From NCBI GenBank assembly GCA_903845115.1, contig CAIMWE010000211.1, positions 31,703-95,702 of the forward strand: 64,000 bases of DNA, written 5' to 3'. The notes under the pieces were generated by a model. It saw nothing but the letters and a program-made list of their open reading frames with translations. It did no database searches and had not been told where the DNA came from. Within the stretch, counting starts at the first letter, position 1. Each line of letters starts with the position of its first letter. Positions 34,759-42,881 of this stretch are shown here, in pieces. The stretch is from an uncultured Acidobacteriota bacterium. GTDB lineage: Bacteria; Acidobacteriota; Thermoanaerobaculia; UBA5066. The translations under genes were made by a program, and so were the position numbers.

Positions 34759-35885
34759 ATCTTCAGCACGTAGGTCAGGACGGCGAAGAGGGCGTCGGCG
34801 GTGAAGACGGAGACGATTCCCGAGACGACGGCGCTCGTCGCGGCCTCTCCGACGGCGGCGGGGCCGTCCCCGGCCTGGAGGCCCCGGAGGCACGCGAGGC
34901 CGGCGACGAGAGTCCCGAAGACGACTCCTTTCGTCGTCCCGACCAGGAGGTCCGCCGGGTGGACGGCCCCCTGGAGGTGGGCCCAGGTGACGGCGAACGG
35001 GTACCCGAGCATCCCCATCACGATGCAGCCGCCGGCCACACCGAGGGCCACCGAGTAGAGGGTCAGGACGGGGGCCAGGAGGGTCCCGGCGACGACCCGC
35101 TGGACGACCAGGAAGCGGAGCGGGTCCAGGCCCATTGTCTCCAGGGCGGAGAGCTCCTCGTTCACCTTCATCATCCCGAGCTCCGCGGCGAGCGCCGGCC
35201 CCGAGCGGCCGGCGATGACGATGGCCGTGATGAGGGGCCCCAGCTCGCGGATCACGATGATGCCGATCGCGTCGGCGACGAAGACCTCGGCCCCCAGCTG
35301 CTTCAGCGGCTGCGCCGCCTCGAAGGCGATGATCAGCCCCACCAGCAATCCGACGAACGACACGAGGGGGAAGGCGTCCACCCCGGCCTTCTCGACGACC
35401 CGGAGGACCTCCGGCCAGCGCATCGCGCGCGGACGCCGGAGGCCCGCCACGAGAGCCGAGGTCAACGCTCCGACGAACTCGACCATCGCCCGGACGTCCG
35501 CGACGATCGAGAGGGCCCCTCGCCCGAGGGAGTGGATCCCGGCGGACTCGGCCGGCGACGAAATCGCCGCCTCCACCTCGTCGGGCGACGGGTAGGTGGC
35601 GAGGATGGCCTCCAGCTCCGGGCGGAGGCCCGAGATCGTCGCGCGGACCCCCGGGACGACGAGCCCGTTGGCCAGCTCCCAGAGGACCACCATCCCCGAG
35701 ACGTCGGCGGAGTCGAGCCCGGAGGCGTCGACCGAGAGCGGTTCCGTAAGGACCCCGGCGAGCTTCACGACGAGGTCCCGTCGAGCGGCTCCCACGGTCC
35801 GGACGTCGAGAGCGCCTGTCAAGGAGACAAAGGCACCGCCGTCCTGCGCCTTTCCGACCTCGATTCCCGTCGCTGACGCGGGCAT
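34755..35885 (-). CDS. MlaE-like permease with fused N-terminal STAS domain
   Basis: 376 residues from ATG at 35885; a TTG two codons earlier is possible. The first about 105 residues form a STAS-type domain (LTGALDVRTVGAARRDLV, VDASGLDSADVSGMVVLWEL), the part that is the separate protein MlaB in E. coli. Residues about 130-376 are the MlaE permease with its long interfacial helix and the family motif ELGPLITAIVIAGRSGPA plus EELSALETMGLDPLRFLVVQRV. It is the first gene of the four-gene MCE lipid transport operon. Confidence 0.93.
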   Translation of the reverse strand: MPASATGIEVGKAQDGGAFVSLTGALDVRTVGAARRDLVVKLAGVLTEPLSVDASGLDSADVSGMVVLWELANGLVVPGVRATISGLRPELEAILATYPSPDEVEAAISSPAESAGIHSLGRGALSIVADVRAMVEFVGALTSALVAGLRRPRAMRWPEVLRVVEKAGVDAFPLVSFVGLLVGLIIAFEAAQPLKQLGAEVFVADAIGIIVIRELGPLITAIVIAGRSGPALAAELGMMKVNEELSALETMGLDPLRFLVVQRVVAGTLLAPVLTLYSVALGVAGGCIVMGMLGYPFAVTWAHLQGAVHPADLLVGTTKGVVFGTLVAGLACLRGLQAGDGPAAVGEAATSAVVSGIVSVFTADALFAVLTYVLKI

Positions 35886-36006
35886 CCACAACCTCAGTCT
35901 CCACGATCAGAAAGTTTTCGCTTCCCGTCAAGCCAATTGCCCAGCAGCATGCAAAGTTATACAGGGAGGACGCTCTGCCGGCGGGAACATCTAGACTCGT
36001 CTTCGC

Positions 36007-38517
36007 ATGAACGGACTCGAGCGTCCCCGGGCAGGCACCCGGGAGGCATGGCTCAGGCGGGCCTCGACGCCAGCGGCGGCGCTGGGGGCTCTTGCCCTCT
36101 TGTCGTGCGCTCCGTCCGGCGGGAGTCCTGCTGCTCCCGCGCCGACCCCTCCGACCGTCGGGGACACACGGGGGGCCGCGAGAACCCTGGCCGGGAAGGC
36201 CCCGGACGAGACCGCCTCTCTCGCAGACCTCCCCGAGGCGGTCGCCCAGCTCGAGCGGCTCCGGGAGAGCGTCGATCGGATCTGCGCCGCGGACCCGGCC
36301 GAGAAGAAGGCGATCGCGGAGCTCGATGCGGCCCTTCTCAGGTTCACGAGCCTCCGCGGGCGCCTGGAGCGGCTCCCGGTCGACGATCTGAGCGAGATCC
36401 ATCGCATCATGGCCACCTCGGACGCCTGGGCCTCCTCGAAAGACGAGGTCGTCACGACGCGGCTCCGGAGAATCGAGAGGCGCCTCGCGCGCGTGGCCGA
36501 GCTGAAAGGGACATTCGGCGGTCTCTCGGCCCTCGCCGAGGAGGAATCGGCGCCGCCGGGGATCCGTCGCCGGGCCGGGGGCGCCCTCGCTCTCCTCGAC
36601 GAGCTGGGCCGCCGCCTCGTGACGCGCCGGACGGAAGTCCTCGTCTCCGTCGACAAGCTCGCGGAGGTCCGGGGGAACGCCGCCGCCCTCCTGGCCGAGG
36701 CGGAAGGACATCTCGAGGAGGCGCAGGAGACGGCGGACCAGCTCTCCCGGGAGCCGATCTGGAGCCTCCGGCTCGCCGGCTGGAGCGGGTTCGACGGCGC
36801 GGCCAAGCGGCTCCACCGCGACGCGCGCCGGGTCCTCTCCTTCACTCAGGAGAACGCGGCGCGCTTCCTCGTGGTCTCTCTTCTCGTCTTCTGCGCGACC
36901 GCGGCCTTCCTCTTCCGTCTGGGCCGCCGAGCCCCCGGCAGGGACGGGACCGACCCGCCTCCCGCCGCCTCGCAACTGATCCAGGAGATCTCCTGGGTGG
37001 CGGCGGTTCCTCTCGCGGTCGCCCTCATCGTCCTGGCGACCCCGCCGGCGCCCCCCGCGTTCTACTCGCTCGCGCTGCTCCCCGCCGCTCCTGCCGCTGC
37101 GTGGATCGTCGTGAAGGTCCTCGGACCCGGGATCGCGAGGACGGTCTGGGTCCTCGCCGCTTCGGTCGCGATCCTTCCTCTCCGCGGCGCCCTCGAGTTC
37201 TTCCCGCTCGTGGGCCGCCTCGTCTTCCTTCTTCAGACGCTCCCCCTGGCGGCCGTCCTCGCCTTCGACTTCCGGAAGGAGCGCTGGAACGACCTGATCC
37301 CGGACGTCCGCTTCGCGCGTGCTCTCCAGAAGGTCGCCTGGACCCTCGCGGCGATCCTCGGGGCTGCCGCCGCCGGGACGATGGGGGGCTGGCTTCGGCT
37401 CTCGAACTGGCTGGGGCTCGGCGCGCTCGAGACGCTGGCCGGGATCGTCATGGTAGCCGCGACCTACCTGGTCCTCGTGGAGGTTCTCCGGACCGTCGTC
37501 TCCTCGAGCAGCGCGCAGGGACTTCTCTCCGTCCGGAACCATGCCGAAGACGTCCTCGCGTTCGGGGTGAAGACCCTGCGCGGCGTCGCGCTGACGGCCA
37601 GCGTCGTCATCGCGCTCGTCTCCTTCGAGCTCCTCGCTCCCGCCCTTCCGTACCTCCACCGTTTCTTCCGCGCGAGCATTCCTCTCGGCTCGATGTCGAT
37701 CTCGGTCGGCTCCGTCGTCTCGTTCGGCCTGGTCCTGGCGGGGGTCTTCTTCTTCTCCCGCGCCCTCTCGTTTCTCCTGGACAAGGAACTGCTCCCCCGC
37801 CTCCAGCTCGGACGCGGGATGGCCTACGCGATCTCGGTCTCGACTCGCTATCTCGTCCTCGTCGCGGGCTTCGTCCTCGCATCGGGGGCGGCCGGGATCG
37901 ACCTGTCGAAGATCGGGTTCCTCGCGGGAGCGCTCGGCGTCGGGATCGGCTTCGGCCTCCAGAACATCGTTTCCAACTTCATCTCGGGCCTCATCCTCCT
38001 CTTCGAGCGGCCGATCCAGGTCGGCGACACGGTCGACGTCGCGGGGACGGTCGGCACGGTGACGCACATCGGGATCCGGGCCTCCACCGTCCGCTCGGCG
38101 GACGGCGCGGAGGTCGTCGTCCCGAACGCCGACCTGATCTCCAAGCCCCTGATCAACTGGACCCTCTCCGACCGCCAGCGCCGCTTCGACGTCGTCGTGG
38201 GCGTCGCTTACGGGTCGCCGCTGGAAACGACCGCCCAGGCACTTCTCGCGGCCGCGAAGCGGACCCAGGGCGTCCTCGCCGGGCCCGCCCCCGAGGCGTT
38301 CTTCCAGACGTTCGCCGCGAGCTCGCTCGACTGGTCGCTCCGGGTCTGGGCCCTGCAGGACGAGGCGCCCCAGGTCCTCAGCAACCTGAAGCGGGCGATC
38401 AGCGAGGAGCTCGCGCGGGCGGGGATCGAGGTCCCCTTCCCGCAGCGGGAGATCCGCATCCGCTCGGTCGCTCCGGAGGCGCGAGACGTCCTGAGTGGGA
38501 CTCCGGACCCGGCCTGA
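36007..38517 (+). CDS. Large MscS-family mechanosensitive channel
   Basis: 836 residues. The N-terminus has a lipobox-like end to its signal (LLSC, Cys34), followed by a long helical periplasmic region (about 50-270). Many transmembrane helices follow (about 285-560, including AAFLFRLG, ALIVLATPPA and AILPLRGALEFF). The C-terminal MscS module (about 610-830) has the pore helix GFLAGALGVGIGFGLQNIVS, the beta domain FERPIQVGDTVDVAG...GIRASTVRSADG, VVVPNADLISKPLINWT and the C-terminal cage. It protects against hypo-osmotic shock, like MscK or YbiO. It is divergent from the MCE operon. Confidence 0.92.
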   Translation: MNGLERPRAGTREAWLRRASTPAAALGALALLSCAPSGGSPAAPAPTPPTVGDTRGAARTLAGKAPDETASLADLPEAVAQLERLRESVDRICAADPAEKKAIAELDAALLRFTSLRGRLERLPVDDLSEIHRIMATSDAWASSKDEVVTTRLRRIERRLARVAELKGTFGGLSALAEEESAPPGIRRRAGGALALLDELGRRLVTRRTEVLVSVDKLAEVRGNAAALLAEAEGHLEEAQETADQLSREPIWSLRLAGWSGFDGAAKRLHRDARRVLSFTQENAARFLVVSLLVFCATAAFLFRLGRRAPGRDGTDPPPAASQLIQEISWVAAVPLAVALIVLATPPAPPAFYSLALLPAAPAAAWIVVKVLGPGIARTVWVLAASVAILPLRGALEFFPLVGRLVFLLQTLPLAAVLAFDFRKERWNDLIPDVRFARALQKVAWTLAAILGAAAAGTMGGWLRLSNWLGLGALETLAGIVMVAATYLVLVEVLRTVVSSSSAQGLLSVRNHAEDVLAFGVKTLRGVALTASVVIALVSFELLAPALPYLHRFFRASIPLGSMSISVGSVVSFGLVLAGVFFFSRALSFLLDKELLPRLQLGRGMAYAISVSTRYLVLVAGFVLASGAAGIDLSKIGFLAGALGVGIGFGLQNIVSNFISGLILLFERPIQVGDTVDVAGTVGTVTHIGIRASTVRSADGAEVVVPNADLISKPLINWTLSDRQRRFDVVVGVAYGSPLETTAQALLAAAKRTQGVLAGPAPEAFFQTFAASSLDWSLRVWALQDEAPQVLSNLKRAISEELARAGIEVPFPQREIRIRSVAPEARDVLSGTPDPA

Positions 38518-38668
38518 CCGGGCGGGCACCTTCCCCAACGTTCGCTGCCCGAAGGAGCCGGCCAAGGAGCGTTCCAGGAGAGGCAGCCCCGCTCGCCGTC
38601 TCTCGAGCCGCCTCGGGCCTCCCGGGGGCAGCTTGCCCTCGGGCTCCGGCGCCCCGATCATCCGCCTC

Positions 38669-39424
38669 GTGAAACGCGTCGAGAAGATCCTGATCGGCCT
38701 GGGCCTCCTCCTCCTGAGCGTCTCCGCCGTCGCGTGGGCGTACGGCCGGATCAGCGCGTGGGCGAGCCTCAGGGCGTTCGAGAACGCGACCTCGGCCGTC
38801 CGGAAGACCGAGACCGCTGCCGCCACGGCGGTTCCATCGGCGGCCCCGGAGCACTCGGCCTCCTCCTCCGTCTCGCCTCCGGTCCCGTCGCCCGCGGCTG
38901 CGGCCGCGCCGGCTCCCGCCGCCGCCGCTCCGAGCGCTGCCGCCGGCGGGCTGGATTTCTCCCTCTGGTCGTCACGGAGGGTCAGCGCCTATCGAGAGAG
39001 CCTCCGAGCGGCCGTGGGGGTTCCCCTGGCGGTCCTCCGGATCCCGAGGATCGGGGTGGTCGTCCCCGTGCTCGAGGGGACCGACGACTTCAGCCTGAAC
39101 CGGGGGGTGGGGCACATCGAAGGGACGCCGCGCCCCGGAGAGCCTGGAAACGTCGGGATCGCCGGGCACCGCGACGGCTTCTTTCGCGGGCTGAAGGATG
39201 TCGCCGCCGGCGACCGGATCGAGATGGTCACAGCGAAGGGGACCGAGACCTACCGGATCGACAGGATCACGATCGTCGCCCCCGAGGAGGTCTCGGTCCT
39301 CGACGCGACCCCTTCTCCGCACGTCACCCTGGTCACGTGCTATCCGTTCTACTTCGTCGGCGACGCTCCGCAGCGGTACATCGTCCGGGGGACCCGGATC
39401 GAACCGACCGGCGGCCGCCCGTAG
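38669..39424 (+). CDS. Class D/E-type sortase
   Basis: 251 residues from GTG; the start is not fixed by a ribosome site. One N-terminal transmembrane helix (ILIGLGLLLLSVSAVAWAYG) and an Ala/Pro/Ser-rich linker (about 50-100), then the sortase barrel: H167 in GIAGHRDGFF, C224 in TLVTCYPF and R240 in YIVRG. The TLxTC signature and single N-terminal anchor fit class D/E. Sortases join substrates with a C-terminal LPXTG-like signal to the envelope. No substrate with such a signal was recognised in this window. A lipoprotein gene follows 124 nt downstream. Confidence 0.9.
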   Translation: MKRVEKILIGLGLLLLSVSAVAWAYGRISAWASLRAFENATSAVRKTETAAATAVPSAAPEHSASSSVSPPVPSPAAAAAPAPAAAAPSAAAGGLDFSLWSSRRVSAYRESLRAAVGVPLAVLRIPRIGVVVPVLEGTDDFSLNRGVGHIEGTPRPGEPGNVGIAGHRDGFFRGLKDVAAGDRIEMVTAKGTETYRIDRITIVAPEEVSVLDATPSPHVTLVTCYPFYFVGDAPQRYIVRGTRIEPTGGRP

Positions 39425-39548
39425 TCCGCGAGCGAGGCGGACGGTCCGGTCGCCCGGATGCCGTTCATTCCCGTCATTTCTCGACGGTTGCCGGGAGTTC
39501 CGCGGAAAGACAGAATCCGCAGGTCGAATCCGACGAGGAGGAACCCCG

Positions 39549-39887
39549 ATGGTTCACAGGCAGATGTCCGGTTCGTTGACCCTGGCCCTGGCCGCCGCCC
39601 TCGTCCTGGGCGGCTGCGCCAAGCAGGAAGGGACGTTCGAGAAGGCCGGCAAGAAGGCCGACGCCGCGATCGAGGACGCCGGGAAGAAGGTCGAGGAAGC
39701 CGGCAAGAAGATCGAGGCCGCGGGAGACAAGGCGGCCGACGCGGCCAAGGAAGCGGCCGAGAAGGCGAAGGCCGTCGGCAAGGACGTGGCCGCCGGCGCC
39801 GAGAAGGCCGCCAAGGACGTCAGCGACGCGGCCAAGTCCGGTGCCGCCGAGGTCAAGAAAGAATATAAAGACGCCACGAAGAAGTAA
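39549..39887 (+). CDS. Ala/Lys-rich helical lipoprotein (LEA-like)
   Basis: 112 residues; ATG with AGGAGG 7 nt upstream. Lipobox LGGC (Cys23), preceded by a short hydrophobic signal. The mature part is a long run of imperfect 11-residue-like units (KAGKKADAAIEDAGKKVEEA, then GDKAADAAKEAAEKAK), rich in Ala, Lys, Glu and Gly with no aromatic residues until the end. This amphipathic helix pattern resembles late-embryogenesis-abundant or apolipoprotein-like envelope proteins that may protect membranes in stress; function is inference. Confidence 0.8.
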   Translation: MVHRQMSGSLTLALAAALVLGGCAKQEGTFEKAGKKADAAIEDAGKKVEEAGKKIEAAGDKAADAAKEAAEKAKAVGKDVAAGAEKAAKDVSDAAKSGAAEVKKEYKDATKK

Positions 39888-39911
39888 CCGGCGCTCCGGC
39901 CCTACCCCACG

Positions 39912-41330
39912 TCAGAGGTCGTAGTACATCTCGATCTCGTAGGGGTGAGGGCGGTTCCGGACCTCCCTCTCCTCGAGCCGTTTCTTCGCGATCCAGCGCC
40001 GGATCAGATCCTCGCTGAAGACTCCCCCTTGGAGCAGGAAGGCATGGTCCGCCTCGAGGGCGTCCATCGACGCGTCGAGCGAGGTCGGGAGCGACTTGAT
40101 CGTGGCGCGCTTCTCGGGCAGCCACGAGAAGATGTCCTCGTCCACTGGCCCGAACCCGAGGGCAGTCGGGTCGAGGTTGCGCTGGATGCCGTCGATCCCG
40201 GCCATCAGCTGTGCGGCCATGGCGAGGTAGGGGTTCGCCGTGGCGTCGGGCGGGCGGAACTCCAGGCGGGCCGACTCGGAGGTGTTGGCGTACTTGGGGA
40301 TCCGGATCGCCGCGCTCCGGTTACCGAGGGAGAAGATCGCGCTGACGGGCGCCTCGTAGCCCGGGACGAGCCGGCGGTAGGAATTGGTCGACGGGTTCGT
40401 CAGCGCCATCACCGCGCCGCCGTGGAGCAGGAGCCCCGCGATGTACGACCGGGCGAGGGCGCTGATCGTCCCGTACCCGGCCGGGTCGTGGCAGACGTTG
40501 ACCCCGCCCTTGTGGAGCAGCTGGTGGAAATGCATCCCGGACCCCGCCTCGGCGAAGAGCGGCTTGGGCATGAACGTCGCCGTCATCTTCGCCTCGAGGG
40601 CGGTCATCCGGGTGACGTACTTGACGAGGAGGACGGCGTCCGCCGCCCGGAGCATCGGGAGTATGGGAATCTCGATCTCGCACTGCCCGGGGCCGCCGAC
40701 CTCGTGGTGGTGGTACTTCACGTCGACACCCATCGCCTCGAGGTGCTTGGAGATCCGCGAGCGGATGTTGAAGAGGTGGTCCGCGGGCGGAATGGCGTGA
40801 TAGCCGCCGTGCTTGGGGATCGAGTAGCCGCTCCCCAGCTCGCTGCTCTTCCAGTCCGCCTCGATCGACTGCACCTCGTACGAGGCGACGTTCATCCCGT
40901 TCTCGTACGAGACCCCGTCGAAGACGTAGAACTCGAACTCGGGCCCCCAGTGGCTCGAGTCGGCGATCCCGGTGGCGGCCAGGTGCTCCTCCGCCCGCCG
41001 CGCGATGCTCCGCGGGTCGTAGGGGAAGAGCTGCCGCGTGTCGGCCTCCAGCGTCGTGCAGACGAACGAGAGGGTCGGGCTCTCCCAGAACGGGTCGACG
41101 AAGCCGGTCGAGAGGTCGGGGACGAGGACCATGTCGCCGGCGCTGATCGTCTTGAACCCGACGCTCGAGCCGTCGAACCCCACCCCCTCGGCGATCAGCT
41201 TCTCGTCGAAGCGCCCTTCAGGGACCGTGACGTGGTGCCAGCGGCCCCAGAGGTCGCAGAACTTGAGGTCGACCATCTCGATCGACCGGTCGTCGAGGAA
41301 CGCCCGGACCTCTTCGAACGTGCGGAACAT
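39912..41330 (-). CDS. glnA: Glutamine synthetase type I
   Basis: 472 residues, the length of GlnA type I. It has the beta-Grasp N-domain with FDGSSVGF and the catalytic domain with PEFEFYVFD, GGPGQCEIEIP, AGSGMHFHQ and NPSTNSYRRL. Makes glutamine from glutamate, ammonia and ATP. At the position of the E. coli adenylylation tyrosine (in D-K-N-L-Y-D-L-P) this protein has F401 (D-E-D-I-F-S-W-L-P), so adenylylation by GlnE at that site should be impossible. The CDGSH gene lies 62 nt upstream in the same direction and may share a transcript. Confidence 0.95.
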   Translation of the reverse strand: MFRTFEEVRAFLDDRSIEMVDLKFCDLWGRWHHVTVPEGRFDEKLIAEGVGFDGSSVGFKTISAGDMVLVPDLSTGFVDPFWESPTLSFVCTTLEADTRQLFPYDPRSIARRAEEHLAATGIADSSHWGPEFEFYVFDGVSYENGMNVASYEVQSIEADWKSSELGSGYSIPKHGGYHAIPPADHLFNIRSRISKHLEAMGVDVKYHHHEVGGPGQCEIEIPILPMLRAADAVLLVKYVTRMTALEAKMTATFMPKPLFAEAGSGMHFHQLLHKGGVNVCHDPAGYGTISALARSYIAGLLLHGGAVMALTNPSTNSYRRLVPGYEAPVSAIFSLGNRSAAIRIPKYANTSESARLEFRPPDATANPYLAMAAQLMAGIDGIQRNLDPTALGFGPVDEDIFSWLPEKRATIKSLPTSLDASMDALEADHAFLLQGGVFSEDLIRRWIAKKRLEEREVRNRPHPYEIEMYYDL

Positions 41331-41392
41331 GAGCACCTCTCCCTGGCCCGCCTCTTCCTGGCGGACGCGTCGTCCCGGAGGCTTCTCTGGAG

Positions 41393-41632
41393 CTAGAGAG
41401 CCTTGTGGGCCCCGTCGCAGTAGGGCGGGTTCTTGGAGACCTTGCACTGACAAAGGTAGGCCTCCTTCGCCTCCCCGGCGGTGAAGGCCATCGGCGTGAA
41501 CCCCGTTCCCTTGTGGGCACCGTCGCAGAACGGCTGTCCCTTCGACTCTCCGCACGTGCACCAGTGATAGGTCTTCCCCGCCTCGAGCTTCACGGCCACG
41601 GGCTTCTTGGCGGCAATCTTCGGTTCGGGCAT
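41393..41632 (-). CDS. Double CDGSH iron-sulfur protein
   Basis: 79 residues, ATG with AGAGGAG about 5 nt upstream. Two CDGSH-type [2Fe-2S] motifs with Cys3His1 ligation are visible: CTCGESKGQPFCDGAH and CQCKVSKNPPYCDGAH. The layout is that of CISD3-type proteins, which have two such domains in one chain. It probably acts in redox or Fe-S handling in the cytoplasm. It precedes glutamine synthetase by 62 nt in the same orientation. Confidence 0.92.
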   Translation of the reverse strand: MPEPKIAAKKPVAVKLEAGKTYHWCTCGESKGQPFCDGAHKGTGFTPMAFTAGEAKEAYLCQCKVSKNPPYCDGAHKAL

Positions 41633-41829
41633 CTCTTGCTCCTCTTTGCACCGCGCGGTTGATCCGCTCGGGTACGACCCTTCAAGGCGACAAGCGTGCC
41701 AGCCGAGGCATCGTCTGTCCGCGGTAGTTTGCCCCCCGGAAGTCCCGGGGGGGGCTCGAATCGACCCGGCCGACTCTGGATCCGGCGGAAACGGGGGGAA
41801 TGACCCCCGGTCGGCCGGGCCGAGAGGCC

Positions 41830-42762
41830 TCAGTCGAACTGGACCGACCGCTTCGTGAAGGCCCCGTCCATCCACCAGCCGGAGATCGGGAAGGTAACCC
41901 TTGGCACGGCGTCGGCCGCTGCCCCGCCCCCGGTGGCAGGGCTTGCCGCCGATCCCGCCGCTGCGCCAACAGCCACGAGGAGCGGCGCGTAGTGCTCCCA
42001 GGTCGGGAGGGCCGTCCCGGCAGCCGGGGCGCGGCGCTGGAAGTCCTGGAGCGCGTCCACGTCGAATCGCGACAGGGCGTCGGCCACCCACGCGTCGAAT
42101 TTCACGGCCCACGCCGGCGTGCCCGGCCGGAAGGCATAGCGCATGTTGTGGGTCAAGAACCCGCTGCCGAAGAGCAGCACCCCCTCGTCGCGCAGCGGGG
42201 CGAGCGCTCGGCCGAGCGCGAACAGGTCGGCCGGGACGAGCCCGGGGATCGAGAGCTGGAGGACGGGAACGTCGGCCCTCTCGTACATCGCCACGAGCGG
42301 CACGTAGGCCCCGTGGTCGAGGCCGCGCCGAGGGTCGTCCGCCGAGGCGATCCCCTTCGCGCGCAGCAGCTCCCGCACCCGGGCGGCCAGGCCGGGCGCT
42401 CCAGGGGCGGGGTACTTCGTCCGGTAGTACTTCTCGGGAAAACCGCCGAAATCGTAGACGAGCGGCACCGGGGTCGTGGCTCCGAGGGTCGCGGGCCGGG
42501 CCTCCCAGTGGGCCGAGAGCATCAGGATGCCCGTCGGCCTCGGCATCGCCTTCGCCCACGCCGCCAGCTCCGACATCCAGACGGCGTCGTCGAGCAGTAC
42601 CGGAGCCCCGTGCGCCGCGAAGATCACCGGCATCCGGCGGCCGGCCCCGCCCTCCATGGACCCCTTCGTCGACGATTCCATCGCCATTCCCTCCTGCCGC
42701 GCGAACGCGAGGACCGCGGGCGTCAGCGCCGCGAGCGTGAGAAGCGCATCTCTCCGGTTCAT
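41830..42762 (-). CDS. DODA-type class III ring-cleavage dioxygenase
   Basis: 310 residues from ATG at 42762. An N-terminal hydrophobic region (LLTLAALTPAVLAFA) preceded by NRRD looks like a Tat-type or Sec signal, unusual for this family. The enzyme core has PVIFAAHGAPVLL and LSAHWEA (metal histidines), GLDHGAYVPL, and a C-terminal TWEHYAPLLVAVG. It matches plant-type DOPA 4,5-dioxygenase relatives (LigB superfamily), which open catechol rings using Fe(II) or Zn. The natural substrate is unknown. It is divergent from the PLP-enzyme gene. Confidence 0.88.
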   Translation of the reverse strand: MNRRDALLTLAALTPAVLAFARQEGMAMESSTKGSMEGGAGRRMPVIFAAHGAPVLLDDAVWMSELAAWAKAMPRPTGILMLSAHWEARPATLGATTPVPLVYDFGGFPEKYYRTKYPAPGAPGLAARVRELLRAKGIASADDPRRGLDHGAYVPLVAMYERADVPVLQLSIPGLVPADLFALGRALAPLRDEGVLLFGSGFLTHNMRYAFRPGTPAWAVKFDAWVADALSRFDVDALQDFQRRAPAAGTALPTWEHYAPLLVAVGAAAGSAASPATGGGAAADAVPRVTFPISGWWMDGAFTKRSVQFD

Positions 42763-42881
42763 GACGTCCACCAGCTCTCTCCGCACGAGCGGTCGATCGA
42801 GTTTGCATCCGCCGTCCCCGATCGGGGGCACGCCGCGTGCCGTCGGCTGCCGGAGTGCCGCGGGAGGCTTAGACTTTCTCC

